64,000 nt of DNA from Tsukamurella paurometabola (GTDB taxonomy: Bacteria; Actinomycetota; Actinomycetes; Mycobacteriales; Mycobacteriaceae), in NCBI RefSeq assembly GCF_900631615.1, contig NZ_LR131273.1, forward strand, positions 62,001-126,000. Reading direction: 5' to 3'. Positions 39,110-51,000 of the stretch are shown here, piece by piece (within the stretch, counting starts at the first letter, position 1; every line of letters begins with the position of its first letter). The position numbers were made by a program, and so were the translations under genes. The notes beneath the pieces are model-generated. The model did no database searches and was not told the DNA's origin. It worked only from the letters and a program-made list of their open reading frames with translations.

Positions 39110-39128
39110 GGACCGGTTCGGCCCGCAG

Positions 39129-42100
39129 CTACAGCGCGGCCTCGATCACCGAGATGATCTTCGGGCGCAGGTCCGCGGCGGCGATGATCTCGTCGACCGA
39201 GCCGACCTCGACGGCGCGACGGATGCTGTGCACCCCGTCGAACTCGGAGGCGACCTCACCCAACTTCTCGGCGCGGACGGAACTCCGCACCTCGTCGAGC
39301 TCGGCGAGCAGCGCCGCGCGCTCGGTGCCGGTGGCCTCGGCCACCTGCGCCTCGAGGTCCTTGACCCGCGCATCGTTGCCGGTGCGCGCGTTGACCTCGC
39401 CCGAGAACACGACCGCTGCTGCGGGTGCGCCGCCGAGCACCGAGGCGAACGAGCCCTCGATGGCGAGCACCGTCATGTTCGGGTTCAGCTGCTTGGAGAA
39501 CACGACGAACGCGCCGCCGTGGTAGCGCGAGATCACGCAGAAGACGATCGGCCCGGAGAAGTTGACGATCGCACGGCCGATCTCGGCGCCGTACTCCAGC
39601 TGGAGCTTGCGCAGCGACTCCGGCGAACCGTCGAAGCCCGAGAGGTTGGCGAGCACCACCAGCGGGCGGTTGTCGCTGGCCGCGTTGATCGCGCGGGCCG
39701 CCTTCTTCGACGACTGCGGGAACAGCGTGCCGGCCGTGTAGGTGTCCGGGCCGTCGGTCGCCGGGAAGCCCAGGCGCGGCACCGACTTCGACTCGATGCC
39801 CAGCAGGCAGACCGGGATGCCACCGATGTGCACGTCCTGCACCACTGCGGTCTCGGCGTCGGCCATGCCGGCCCAGCGCTCGAGCACCTCGTGGTCCTGG
39901 TCCGAGAGCGCACGCATCACGGTGCGGATGTCGAAGGGCTTCTTGCGGTCCGGGTTCTTCTCCGCGGAGAAGATGTCGCCCACCGTGGTGAAGTCGCTGT
40001 CGGCCAGCACGTGCGGGTACGTCGTGATGTCGCGGTCGGCCGGGTCCGTGGTGGCGGCGCGGCGCGGCGCCAGCTCGCCGGGCGCGATGTAGGTGTGCGC
40101 GTAGTGCTCCATCAGGATCTTGTGCGCGCCCACCAGGTCCGGCGCCCAGTACTGCGCCTGGCCGTTCGGGCCCATGATGCGGTCGTAGCCGCCGATGCCG
40201 AAGTTGTCCTCCGCCGAGACGCCGCCGGAGAAGTCCAGCGACTGCTTGCCGGTGAGCACCATCGCCGACTCCGGCGTCATGATCAGCACGCCCTTGGTGT
40301 GCATGAGCATCGTGGCCTCGGCGTTCCAGTACGGCTGAGCGCCCACGTTGATGCCGGCGGAGACGATGTTGATCTCGCCGCCCTGCTGGGTGAACTCGAC
40401 GATCTTCTTCAGCGCCGCCGCGACCCAGTCCATGTTCTCGGTGCCCGAGTCCATGGAGATGCGGGCACCCGCGGAGAGCGCGTACCACTCGACGGGCAGC
40501 TCCATCCGGTGCGCGAGGTCGATCGCCGCGCTGATCCGGCGGCACTCCGCCTCGGCGAGCGCGCCCAGCGACTTCGTCGGATCGCCCAGCAGCAGAACGC
40601 GCTTGACGCCCTCCGGGTACAGGTCCGTCGCCGTGGAGACGACGCCGACCACGATGCCCGCGGTGTTACGGCCCTTCGGCCGGTCGGTGGGCACCAGCAC
40701 GTCGGCGATGTCGCCCTCGGCCAGCTCGTACTCGACGAAGTCGCCCAGCGCGGCCGTCAGCTCGTACGGGTACACGGTGTTGCGGCTCGCGGCGCGCAGC
40801 ACCTTCTGGCGGTAGCCGTCGATCGGCTCGACGGTGTCCTCGATCGGCTCGCCGATGTGCAGGTCGGCACGGCCGGTGGGGCTGAAGGACACCCGCACCT
40901 CCGTCTTGACCAGCTCGCCGGTCGCCGCGTCGCGGCGGCGGCCGATGAGCAGCACCTCCTCGAGCCCCGCACCGACGGTGGTCGACTCGATGTGCCCGGC
41001 GAGCGCCTCGAGCTCGGCGTCACTGAGATCCACCGGGGGCCAGATGTACATGACGATCCGGTTGGTGGGCAGGCGCTTCCCACTCGGGCGGGCGGCCTGC
41101 GCCCGGCGGATCGAGTCCACGCACGTCGCGAGAGCGATCTCGGCGGTCGGCAGCGCCAGGAGGCGGCCGTCCGCGTCGCGCACGGCAGCCAGGTCGCGGA
41201 CCTGGGCGAAGGCGACGAGCCGGTCGTCGGCCGGGTTCTCCTTGGCGACGGCGCGGTACAGGTACACCTCCTCGTCGTCCGACGAGGTGAGGCGCGTCAG
41301 GTCGAAGCGGCGCAGCCGCTCCAGCTGCATGCGCTGCGCGATGTACGGGTGCAGGCCGCGGATCAGGCGGTCCTCGACGACGCCGTTGGTGGCGGCGCGG
41401 AAGGTGAAGTGGTGGTGCATGACCGCGCCGCCGCTGCCCGCGACGGTGATGGTGACGCGGCGGACCTGCGCCGGCAGCGGGTGCGCCGACAGCACGCTGT
41501 CGAACGCGGCCACCATCTCGTCCTGGTCCTCGGGCTGCTGCTCCCAGCTGAGGTAGATGTCGGCGTCCACCGACGCCGCGCCCTCGGCGACCTGCGCCAG
41601 CCCGGCGACCGCGTCGCTGAGCCCGTCGTAGGCGACCGCGGCCGAGGCGAGCAGGGCACCGTCGCGCTCGGCGACGACCCACTCCGTGCCCGCGACGTCC
41701 TGCGTGCGGACCTCCGTGAGCCCCTTGTTGCCGTAGTACCGGCGGGTGAGGACCTCGAGCATGACGGCGTTGTCGGTGGGGTGATCCCCCGCGAGCCGCT
41801 CGCCGAGGAGCAGCACGAGGGGCTCGGTGCTGCGCACCATCTCCGCGATCCGGTCGGCGCGATCGGCCGCCGTGGGGTTCTGATCGAGGTGCGACAGGTG
41901 CGCACGGACCGCCGAGTACACGCCCTCGCGGTTGCTGCGCAGCAGCGGCTGGCCGAACCACGCGAAGACCACGCCGCGGGCGAGGTCGGCGATCACCGGG
42001 TAGCGCGACTGCGTCGCGTCCATGAGCCGCTCGAGCACGGCGCGCGCGTCGCCGCCCTCCTCGACCGACGGCGCCGGTTCGCGCAGCCACTTGCGCAGCA

Positions 42101-44582
42101 GCGCCGTGATCACGCGGACCCCGACCTTGGGCCGCTGCTGCGCCAGGAACACGCGGAAGACGGCCGACTCGAGGTCCGGGGTGCGATCGAGCTCGGTGAC
42201 CCCGTAGTGGCCGAGGGCCGCGGCGAGCTTGGCGCGGTACGAGTCCGGCAGGCCGGCGCGGTCGGCGTCGAGGCTGCGGAGGTAGGTGTGGAAGTGCTCG
42301 CGGGGGCTGTGCACCTCGTCGTCGCTGCTCACCGAGCGGCGCAGGCCCAGCTCGGCGAGGTCGGCGAAGACGTTCGCCAGCGCGAGCTCGGCGGCGGCCG
42401 GCGCGGCGCCCTCGAGCTCCGCGGCCACGCGGTCCACGAGGTACTCGTCGAGCAGACGGCTCTCGTCGGCCGGGTCGACGTCGTAGCCGAGCAGCTGGCT
42501 GCGCAGGGCGTCGCGGCCGGCGGCGGCGCGCTCGACGGCGCCCACCTGCGCGGGCTCCTCGGGCAGGTCGATCGGGCCCGCCGCCGATCCGGCGGCGTCC
42601 TCGGCACCGTCGCCGAGCGGCTCGAGACGCAGCAGCGGTGCCCCGGCCTCGACCTGGCTGCCGACGGTGACCGCGCACTCCTTGAGGCGCGCGGCGAACG
42701 GCGCGCGGAGCACCGTCTCCATCTTCATCGACTCGAGCACGAGGATCGGCGCGCCGGCCTCGACCTCGTCGCCGACGGCGAGCGGCACGGCGACCACGAG
42801 CGCCGGCGCGGGCGAGCGGACCACGCCACCCTCGTCGCGGCTGACGCGGTGGGTGACGCCGTCGACGTCGACCACGTGGACGGGACCGTGCGTGCCGGTG
42901 GTGAGCCGGTACCGGACGCCGTTGACCACGGCCTGGCCGGTGTGGTTGTCGAAGCGCTCCAGGTCGACATCGGCGGTGCGGGTCTCGGCGCCGGTATCGA
43001 TCACGAGCCGGAAGCTGTGCGCGCCGGTGCGGGCGACGCGGACCCGGTAGCTCGCGCCGCGCAGCTTGAAGTCCAGCGGCGTGCCGCTCTCGTGCTGCAC
43101 CTGCGGGCGACCGCCCGAGGCCGTCGTGAGCAGGCGGGTGAGCTCGGACCGCTCCTCCTCCTCGTACGCGTCGATGGCGGCGGAGGCCAGGGCGACGGAC
43201 GTGTGCCGGTCGGCGACCAGGCGGCCCTCGCCGCGGACCCGGTCGATCCAGCCGGTGTCGGCGCTGCCGTCGATCACCTCGGGCTGGTTCAGCAGGTCGA
43301 GCACGAAGCTCTTGTTGGTGGCGCCGCCCTCGATGATGACGCGGGTCTCGTTCATGGCACGGCGGAGGCGGCCCAGTGCCTCGTCGCGATCCTTGCCGTA
43401 GGCGATGACCTTGGCGATCATCGAGTCGAAGTCGGCGGGGATGGTGTCGCCCTGCGAGACGCCGGTGTCGATGCGGATGCCGGGGCCGGCGGGCAGGTCG
43501 AGCAGCGCGATGCGGCCGGGCGCCGGGGCGAAGTCGCGGTCAGGGTCCTCGGCGTTGAGGCGGGCCTCGATGGCGTGGCCGCGCTCGACGGGGCGCTCCC
43601 CGTCGAGCTTGCCGCCCGAGGCGACGTGCAGCTGCGCGCGCACCAGATCGAAGCTGTTGGTGACCTCGGTGATCGGGTGCTCCACCTGAAGGCGGGTGTT
43701 GACCTCGAGGAAGGCGAGCAGGTCGTCGCCCGGGTGGTACAGGAACTCGACGGTCGCGGCGCCCCGGTAGCCGACCTTGATCGCCAGCCGCTCGGCCGAC
43801 TCCTTCAGGCGCTTCACCTGCTCGGCACCGAGCACCGGCGATGCGGACTCCTCGATGACCTTCTGATTGCGGCGCTGCACGGAACAGTCGCGCACGCCGA
43901 GGGCCCACGCGGTCTCACCGTCGGAGATGACCTGCACCTCGACGTGGCGAGCCCCGGTGACCAGGCGCTCGAGGAAGACGACGCCGCTGCCGAAGGCGCG
44001 CTCGGCCTCCTCGCGGGTGCGCAGGTAGGCCTCCTCGAGGTCGGCGTCGGAGGCGACCATGCGGATACCGCGACCGCCGCCGCCGGCGGTGGCCTTGAGC
44101 ATCAGCGGGTAGCCGATGTCCTTCGCCTTGGCCTTCGCGTCCTCGAGCGTCTCGACGGGGCCGCGGCTCCACGGCGCGACGGGGACACCGACCTCCTCGG
44201 CGATGAGCTTGGCGCCGATCTTGTCGCCGAGCTGCCGCATCGCCTCGGGGCTCGGGCCGACGAACACGACGCCGACCTCGGCGCACTTCTCGGCGAAGAC
44301 GGGATCCTCGGCGACGAAGCCCCAGCCGACCCACGCCGCGTCGGCGCCGGTCTCCTGCAGGGCCTTGCCGAGCAGCTCGTAGTTGAGGTACGGCCGCGCC
44401 GCGGCGGGACCCAGGTTGTACGCGATGTCGGCCTCGCGGACGAAGGTCGCAGTGCGGTCGACGTCCGTGTAGAGGGCGACGGTCTCGATCTGCTGCCCGG
44501 TCTCGGCGGCCAGGTCGCGGACCGCATGGATGAGGCGCATGGCGGCCTCACCTCGGTTCACGATGGCGATTCGGCTGAACAC
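39129..44582 (-). CDS. Single-chain biotin-dependent acyl-CoA carboxylase
   Basis: About 1,817 residues holding all carboxylase parts. Biotin carboxylase occupies about 1-450 (GGGGRGIRMV near 170 for ATP). The biotin carrier has ESMKMETVL, biotinyl-Lys near 619. A long central region follows, then both carboxyltransferase halves from about 1,210 (SAGARISMDSGTEN, VSAGINVGAQPYW). The eukaryotic-ACC-like order contrasts with separate AccA/AccD genes in most actinobacteria. It probably makes malonyl-CoA for the adjacent FAS-I. The GTG at 44,582 (AGGGA 8-9 nt upstream) is preferred over a GTG at 44,615. Confidence 0.92.
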   Translation of the reverse strand: MFSRIAIVNRGEAAMRLIHAVRDLAAETGQQIETVALYTDVDRTATFVREADIAYNLGPAAARPYLNYELLGKALQETGADAAWVGWGFVAEDPVFAEKCAEVGVVFVGPSPEAMRQLGDKIGAKLIAEEVGVPVAPWSRGPVETLEDAKAKAKDIGYPLMLKATAGGGGRGIRMVASDADLEEAYLRTREEAERAFGSGVVFLERLVTGARHVEVQVISDGETAWALGVRDCSVQRRNQKVIEESASPVLGAEQVKRLKESAERLAIKVGYRGAATVEFLYHPGDDLLAFLEVNTRLQVEHPITEVTNSFDLVRAQLHVASGGKLDGERPVERGHAIEARLNAEDPDRDFAPAPGRIALLDLPAGPGIRIDTGVSQGDTIPADFDSMIAKVIAYGKDRDEALGRLRRAMNETRVIIEGGATNKSFVLDLLNQPEVIDGSADTGWIDRVRGEGRLVADRHTSVALASAAIDAYEEEERSELTRLLTTASGGRPQVQHESGTPLDFKLRGASYRVRVARTGAHSFRLVIDTGAETRTADVDLERFDNHTGQAVVNGVRYRLTTGTHGPVHVVDVDGVTHRVSRDEGGVVRSPAPALVVAVPLAVGDEVEAGAPILVLESMKMETVLRAPFAARLKECAVTVGSQVEAGAPLLRLEPLGDGAEDAAGSAAGPIDLPEEPAQVGAVERAAAGRDALRSQLLGYDVDPADESRLLDEYLVDRVAAELEGAAPAAAELALANVFADLAELGLRRSVSSDDEVHSPREHFHTYLRSLDADRAGLPDSYRAKLAAALGHYGVTELDRTPDLESAVFRVFLAQQRPKVGVRVITALLRKWLREPAPSVEEGGDARAVLERLMDATQSRYPVIADLARGVVFAWFGQPLLRSNREGVYSAVRAHLSHLDQNPTAADRADRIAEMVRSTEPLVLLLGERLAGDHPTDNAVMLEVLTRRYYGNKGLTEVRTQDVAGTEWVVAERDGALLASAAVAYDGLSDAVAGLAQVAEGAASVDADIYLSWEQQPEDQDEMVAAFDSVLSAHPLPAQVRRVTITVAGSGGAVMHHHFTFRAATNGVVEDRLIRGLHPYIAQRMQLERLRRFDLTRLTSSDDEEVYLYRAVAKENPADDRLVAFAQVRDLAAVRDADGRLLALPTAEIALATCVDSIRRAQAARPSGKRLPTNRIVMYIWPPVDLSDAELEALAGHIESTTVGAGLEEVLLIGRRRDAATGELVKTEVRVSFSPTGRADLHIGEPIEDTVEPIDGYRQKVLRAASRNTVYPYELTAALGDFVEYELAEGDIADVLVPTDRPKGRNTAGIVVGVVSTATDLYPEGVKRVLLLGDPTKSLGALAEAECRRISAAIDLAHRMELPVEWYALSAGARISMDSGTENMDWVAAALKKIVEFTQQGGEINIVSAGINVGAQPYWNAEATMLMHTKGVLIMTPESAMVLTGKQSLDFSGGVSAEDNFGIGGYDRIMGPNGQAQYWAPDLVGAHKILMEHYAHTYIAPGELAPRRAATTDPADRDITTYPHVLADSDFTTVGDIFSAEKNPDRKKPFDIRTVMRALSDQDHEVLERWAGMADAETAVVQDVHIGGIPVCLLGIESKSVPRLGFPATDGPDTYTAGTLFPQSSKKAARAINAASDNRPLVVLANLSGFDGSPESLRKLQLEYGAEIGRAIVNFSGPIVFCVISRYHGGAFVVFSKQLNPNMTVLAIEGSFASVLGGAPAAAVVFSGEVNARTGNDARVKDLEAQVAEATGTERAALLAELDEVRSSVRAEKLGEVASEFDGVHSIRRAVEVGSVDEIIAAADLRPKIISVIEAAL

Positions 44583-44602
44583 TCGCTTGTTCCCTTTCGG
44601 CT

Positions 44603-45028
44603 CTATCCCGTGCACGACTGCGGTCCGTTCGGACCATCGCGCTCTTCAGTTCTCTCGATCACAGCGAACGCCGCCGCGGTGTCACCGTCGTGAGTGAGTG
44701 ACACATGGATCGTCGCATCCGGGCCGAGGTCGGCCGCGATGCGGCCGTACACCCGTACCGCCGGCCGCCCCCACGCATCGGAGACGACCTCCACCTCCCG
44801 CGCACCGACCTCCTTCTCGGCCGGTCGCTGCGCGTAGTACCCCGACGAGAACGCCTTGAAGACGGCCTCTTTGGCCGCCCACCGGGCGGCCAGAGAGCGC
44901 ACATCGCCCGCGGCGTCCCGTCGTTCGGCGGGGCTGAACGACGAGAGCATCGTGGTCCCGGGCTGCGCCAGTTGCTCCGCGAACCCGGGCACGTGCACCA
45001 CGTCGATCCCGACTCCCACCACGGCCAT
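44603..45028 (-). CDS. acpS: Holo-[acyl-carrier-protein] synthase
   Basis: A 141-residue phosphopantetheinyl transferase. VGVGIDVVHVPGF at the start and RWAAKEAVFKAFSSGY near 50-65 are the two AcpS metal/CoA motifs, and HVSLTHDGDTAAAF matches the C-terminal signature. It lies 17 bp after FAS-I and directly before the carboxylase, so it most likely activates the FAS-I carrier domain. In fungi the equivalent activity is fused to FAS; here it is a separate gene. Confidence 0.95.
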   Translation of the reverse strand: MAVVGVGIDVVHVPGFAEQLAQPGTTMLSSFSPAERRDAAGDVRSLAARWAAKEAVFKAFSSGYYAQRPAEKEVGAREVEVVSDAWGRPAVRVYGRIAADLGPDATIHVSLTHDGDTAAAFAVIERTEERDGPNGPQSCTG

Positions 45029-45045
45029 GGCGGAAGCCTAGCGGG

Positions 45046-48000
45046 CTACCGGCATCCGTCGGCGCAGTACGTGCCGTCGGGTCCGAGCCGCACGCCTTCG
45101 TCGAGCAGCAGCGCCGCCTCGCTGCGGTCCGTCGCCTCCGACGAGGCGTCGGCGCCGAAGCGCCGGCCCGCCGGCGGCTTGCGGTACAGGCCCGACCGGC
45201 CGCACATGGCCGAGAGGACCGCGCGGGCGCCCGCGACCTCGCGCTCCCGCGCCGTCGCCAGGTACTCGGCGCGGGCCGCCGGATCGAGCGAGGCGAGGAA
45301 GGCGTCGCGGTGCACGACCGCGATGAGGCCCGAGACGTGACCGAAGCCGAGCGAGGTGAGCAGGCCGGCCTTCGGCCGGAAGCTCTCGTCGAAGCGGTGC
45401 GTCTCGCGCAGCCACACCAGGTGCGGGTACTTGCGCATCTCGTCGTCCACGCAGTCGAGGCTGCGGTTCGGCGGCACCACCTGATCGTTGAGCATCTGGC
45501 ACATGCCGATCAGCTGGAAGGCGGCGGCGCCGCCCTTGGCGTGACCGGTCAGCGACTTCTGCGAGACCACGAACATCGGGGCACCCTCGGAGCGGCCGAT
45601 CGACGCGGCGATCCGCTCGTGCAGGTTCGCCTCGTTCGGGTCGTTCGCGTTGGTCGACGTGTCGTGCTTGCTGATGATCGAGACGTCGTCCGCCTCGACC
45701 CCGAGCTGCCGCAGGCTGCGGGCCATCGGCGCCTCCGGGCCGCCCGCGGCCACGGACAGCGCACCCATACCGGGGGCCGGGATGGAGGTGTGCACGCCGT
45801 CGCCGAAGCTCTGCGCCCACGCGACCACGCCGAGCACTGGCAGGCCCATCTTCGCCGCGACGTCGCCGCGGGCGAGGAGGACGGTGCCGCCGCCCTGCGC
45901 CTCGACGAAGCCGGCGCGCCGCCGGTCGTTGGCGCGGGAGAACCGCCGCGGGCTGATGCCCTTCGACAGCATCTTCTCGCTGTCGGCGGTCGCCTGCATC
46001 ATGCCGAAGCCGGTGATGCCCTCGATCGACAGGTCGTCGAAGCCGCCGGTCACCGCGAACAGGGCCTTGCCGACCTTGATCTTGTCGACGCCCTCCTCGA
46101 CCGAGACCGCCGCCGTGGCGCAGGCCGCGACCGGGTGGATCATCGCGCCGTAGCTGCCCACGTAGCTCTGCACGACGTGCGCGGCGACGACGTTCGGCAG
46201 GGCCTCCTGGAGGATGTCGTTCTGGTTCGGCTCGCCCAGCAGGGTGTTGATGAACAGGTCGCGCATGGAGCTCATGCCGCCCATGCCCGTGCCCTGCGTG
46301 TTGGCGACGTGCGACGGGTGCACGTACTCCATCAGCTCGGCCGGCTCGAAACCGGCGGAGATGAACGCGTCGACGGTGGCGACCAGGTTCCACAGCGCGA
46401 GCCGGTCCACCGACTCCACCATCTCGGGCGTGATGCCCCAGTGGGTGGGGTCGAAGCCGTCCGGCACCTGCCCGCCCACGCTGCGCAGCAGCTTGGTGCG
46501 GCGCGGCACGCGGATCTCCGTGCCCGCCTTGCGGGTGATCCGCCACTCGCCCGACTCCATCGGCACCGCGACGGTGTTCTCCGGGTCGGCATCGGCGAAG
46601 GCGCGGGCCTCGGCCTCGTTCGCGACCACGAAGGACATGTCCTCGGGCAGGAAGACCGACACCAGCAGCGGCGCCGACTGGTCGACGATGTCGCCGTCGT
46701 CGCTGAACTCGCGGATGCCGCAGCGCTCCACGACCGCGTCGTGGTACTTGTCGGCCAGCTCCGCCTCGGGCACCAGCTCGCCCGACTCCGCGTCGTACCA
46801 GCCCGGCTCCGGATCGTTCTCCCAGGTGATCATGCCGGTCACCCAGGCGAGCTCCGCGACGCCCGCGGCGGAGAGCCGCTCGTCGACCTCCATCTCGAAG
46901 CGAGTGCGGGAACTGCCGTACGGGCCGACCTCGCCGGCGCCGACGATGACGACCATGTCCTCCGGCCGCGCCTCGACGGAACCCCAGTCGGGCTCGCGCA
47001 GGGTCGCCACCGGGGCGCCGGGCAGGGCCGCGATGGTGCCCTCGTCCTCGGCCTCGGCGGCCTCCGCCAGGCGGGCCTCCATGGCCTGCTCGGCGAGCGC
47101 CTTCATGTCCAGGTTCACGCCGCCCAGGCCGCCGGTGAGGTCGTCGAAGATCGGGGCCGTCGCGGCCCGCTCCCGCGCCTCGGCGCTGGCGTTGGCCAGC
47201 AGCTTGTCGGCCATCTCGAACGTGGACCAGGTGCGCACGCCGGCCGCCTCGACGGCCTCGACGAGCGGGTCGTTGCCGCCCATGAGGCCGGTGCCGCGGA
47301 CCCAGCCGATGATGGCGTGGGCCAGGGTGACGCGCTCGGACCAGGACTTCTCCGCGTTCCACCGGGTGACGAGGGCGTCCAGGGAGGCCTTCGACTCGCC
47401 GTAGGCGCCGTCACCGCCGAACATGCCGCGGTTGGGCGAACCCGGCAGCACGACGTGCAGCCGCGACGCCAGATCCGTGTCCTTGCCGATGGCGGCGAGG
47501 CCGGCGATGAGCCGCTCGACCGACCACAGCAGGATCTTCATCTCCAGCTCGGCCCGCGGGCCGGCGTCCGACATGTCGCCCGAGACGCGGGGAGCCGCGA
47601 ACGGGAACAGCATCGTCGGGACCAGGGCCTCCTTGTGGACCGTGGTGTACGGGCCCACGGTCTCGGCCTGACGCTCGCCGATCCAGGCGACGAGCGCGTC
47701 GACGTCGGCGTAGCTCGCCATGTTCGCGGGCACGACCCACAGCGACGCGTCGGTGCGGGCGCTGGTGCGGTAGAGCTCCTTGAAGAAGTCGAGGCGCTTG
47801 TCGTCGAGGCGGCTGGTCGTGGCGATCACCGTCGCGCCGCCGGCGAGCAGCCGCGCCGCGACCGCCGCGGCGATCGAGCCCGCGGAGGCACCGGTGACCA
47901 CGGCGACCTCATCGGCGTAGACGCCCGGCTCCGGGGTGGACTCGGCGAGCCCGGAAAGGAAGGCGTAGGCGCGGGCGTGCTCCGGCCGGCCGGCCGCAGT

Positions 48001-51000
48001 GGCCTTCTTCTCCCACCACTTCGCCTGGTTGACCAGCGCCGGGCCGGCGCCCTTGGCGGTCTCCAGGATGTGCTTGCTGTAGGTCGGGAAGGTCGACGGG
48101 TCCATGTTCCACACGCGGAGCAGGTCCTCGCGGGCACTGGCCCAGCGGTCGTCGATGAGGACGGCCTTGTTGGCGTCGAAGGCCGGCGCGACCGCGCTCG
48201 TCCAGTCGTCGCCCAGCTCGGTCGCGATCAGCGCGGCGAGCCGCTCCGACTCGTCGTCGAGCGCGGGCAGGCCACCCTCGACCGTCTCGAGGCCCAGCTT
48301 CTGCAGCAGCACGCGGGCCGACGCGGCGAGCGCCCCGTCCTCCCCCGTGATGGCGGAGGTGAACTCGGCGAGCGCCGCGGCGTCGACGGTCGCGCCGCCG
48401 CCCCCGCCGCCGGCCGACGGCTTCCCGACGGGCACGCCCTGGGCGGCGCCGACCTCGGCGACCGCGCGGTCGATCAGCGCGTCGAGCGCGGCCGCGTTGG
48501 TCACCGGGCCGTCGAGCAGGGTCGCGAGGTCGCCGCCGCGGACCGAGGCCCCCTCGCGGGTGCCGGTCGCCAGGGCGAGCACGGTGTGCTGCGCCCAGCC
48601 GGGGCCCAGCTCCCACGTGCCGGTCACGTACTCGGTGATGTAGTTCGGCCGCTTACCGGTCGAGCCGAGCAGCTTGCGCAGCTGGTTGCCGACGGTCTCC
48701 GAGAGCACGGGGCCGAGCGGCTTGTAGGTGCGCGCCAGCTTGGTGACGGTGGCCGCGAGCGTCGGCAGGTCCGCTTCCGCGGCGCCGTCGATCGCGCCGA
48801 GGTTGAGCTCCGAGCCGAGGTCCAGGAGGAGCTGGTTGCGGCGCGAGCTCACGCCGTCGCACAGCGTCTCGATGGTGTCGGTCTTCTCCAACTGGTCCGG
48901 CCGCATCTTGGTCCAGATCGCGATCATGGCGCGGGTGGCGTCCGAGGCGTCGAACGTCAGGTCGGCCGGGCGCGGGCCGCCCGACGGTGCGCTCGCCACC
49001 GGCGCGGCGGCGGGGGCCGCCGCAGCCGGGGCCGCGGCGGGGGCGGTGTCCTCGGCGGCCGCCTCGGCGCCCTCGTCCTCCGGGACGTCCTCGTCGGTCG
49101 CGAAGACCTTCGCGGCGTCGCGCTCGGCGTTGAGCACCGTCGCGGCGGCGCGCTGGTACGAGGCGAGTGCGAGGGTGCGGCTGGCGAGGTTCGCGAGCGT
49201 CGGCGCGGACGCGAGGCCCACCTCGATGAACCGCTCGACGCCGAGGCCGCCGTGGTCGGTGTCGATGAGCAGCTGATCCTGCGTCTCGATCCACCGGACC
49301 GGGCTCGCGAACTGCCACGCGAGGAGCTCGATGAGCAGCGTGCGGGCCGTGGCCATCGGATTCGCGGCGGCCGCGTCCCAGTCGGCGACGAGCGCGCGGA
49401 CCGGCTCGCTGGGCACCACGTCCAGGATGGAGACCGCGAAGTCGGCGGTCAGCTCGAACGGGCGCGCGACCAGGTTCGGCAGGTACTTGCCGACGAGCTT
49501 GGTGTAGTCGAACTCGGCCGGCACCAGCTCCTGCAGGCGGGCGGCGAACTCCGGCACACCGTCGCGCAGGACCGAGGAGTGGAACGGGATATCGATGCCC
49601 GGCACCAGCTGGAAGGCCTTCGGGCTGCCGGTCCGCTCGGCGATCGCCTTCTCCAGCGCGTCGAGCCCGGCCTGGTTACCGACCACGACGTACTGCGCGC
49701 CGCGCAGGTTCAGGTTGACGATCTCGGCGAACTCATCGGCGCCCTCCAGGTTGCCCTCGACCCATTCGGCGATGTCGGCATCGTCGACGTCGAACAGCTC
49801 GGGGCGGAGCGCGGCCATCGCGTAGGGGCTGCGACCCTGCTCGTCACGGGGCACCAGCTGCTGCATGATGCGGCCGCGGTGGAAGACGGTCTCGAGGATC
49901 GTGCCGAGCGGCAGCACGCCGGCCGAGGCCAGCGCGTTGTACTCGCCCACCGAGTGGCCGGCGATGATCGGATCGTCCACGCGCGCACCGATCTCGGTGA
50001 GCTCGGCCAGCTGCGCGCACGCCACGGTCGCCATCGCGACCTGGGTGAACTCCGTCAGGTACAGCACACCGTCGGGGTGGGTGTAGACGGTGCCGTTCGC
50101 GCGGATCGACAGCGGGTTGTCGCGGACCACGGCGAGGATGGAGAAGCCGAGGTTCTCGCGGGTGTGCGCGTCCGCGGCGTCCCAGACCTCGCGCGCGGCC
50201 TTGCTGCGCGAGCGCTGATTCAGGCCCATGCCCTTGCCCTGGATGCCCTGGCCGGGGAAGACGTACGCGGTGACGGCCGGGAAGGCCACGGCCGAGGCGG
50301 CCATCACCAGCTCGTCGCCGACGCGGGCGGTCACCTCGAGCAGCTCGCCGCCGCGGTCGATGCCGACGCGCTCGACGGTGAACTGCACCTCGTCGCCCGG
50401 GAGGACCATGCCGAGGAAGCGGGTGGTCCAGCCGCGGATCTTGCGGTGCATGACGTCGCCGTTGGAGGCGGACGCCACCTGCTGCGCTGCGGCCGAGAGC
50501 CACATGCCGTGGACGATCGGGCCGGGCAGGCCGGCGAGGCTCGCCGCCACCTGCGAGGTGTGGATCGGGTTGTGGTCGCCGGAGACGGCGGCGAAGCCGC
50601 TCATGTCCTGCGGCGCGTTCACCACGGCCTGGCGGACCCGCTTGCGCGGCGTCTCGGTGGCGGTCTCGCCGCGGGCGCCGCCCGCGGGCTGCGGGTCGGC
50701 CAGCTCGGCCTCACCGGTGCGGCCGCGGATCGCGAAGCGCTCGGTCATGGTGACCGCGGGCGCGTCCGCGCCCGGGGCGCGGACGTCGATGCCGACGGTG
50801 ACCACGGTGCCGATGTCGGTGGCGGTCACGTCCTCGAGACGCGCGGTCGCGCGGTAGGCGCCGGGCGTCGGGTTGGCGGCGAGCTCGATCGCGTGGTCGA
50901 GGTGGACCAGATCGAGCATGCCCTCGACGACCGGGCGTCCCTCGGCCGTGGTGGCGGCGCCGACCACGGCGAACGAGGCGGGCCAGCACAGGCCGACGAA

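Noticed and set aside
39129-44615. Longer carboxylase start at GTG 44,615
   Set aside because: No ribosome site and it overlaps acpS; the GTG at 44,582 has AGGGA at good spacing and begins directly at the conserved FSRIAIVNRGE core.
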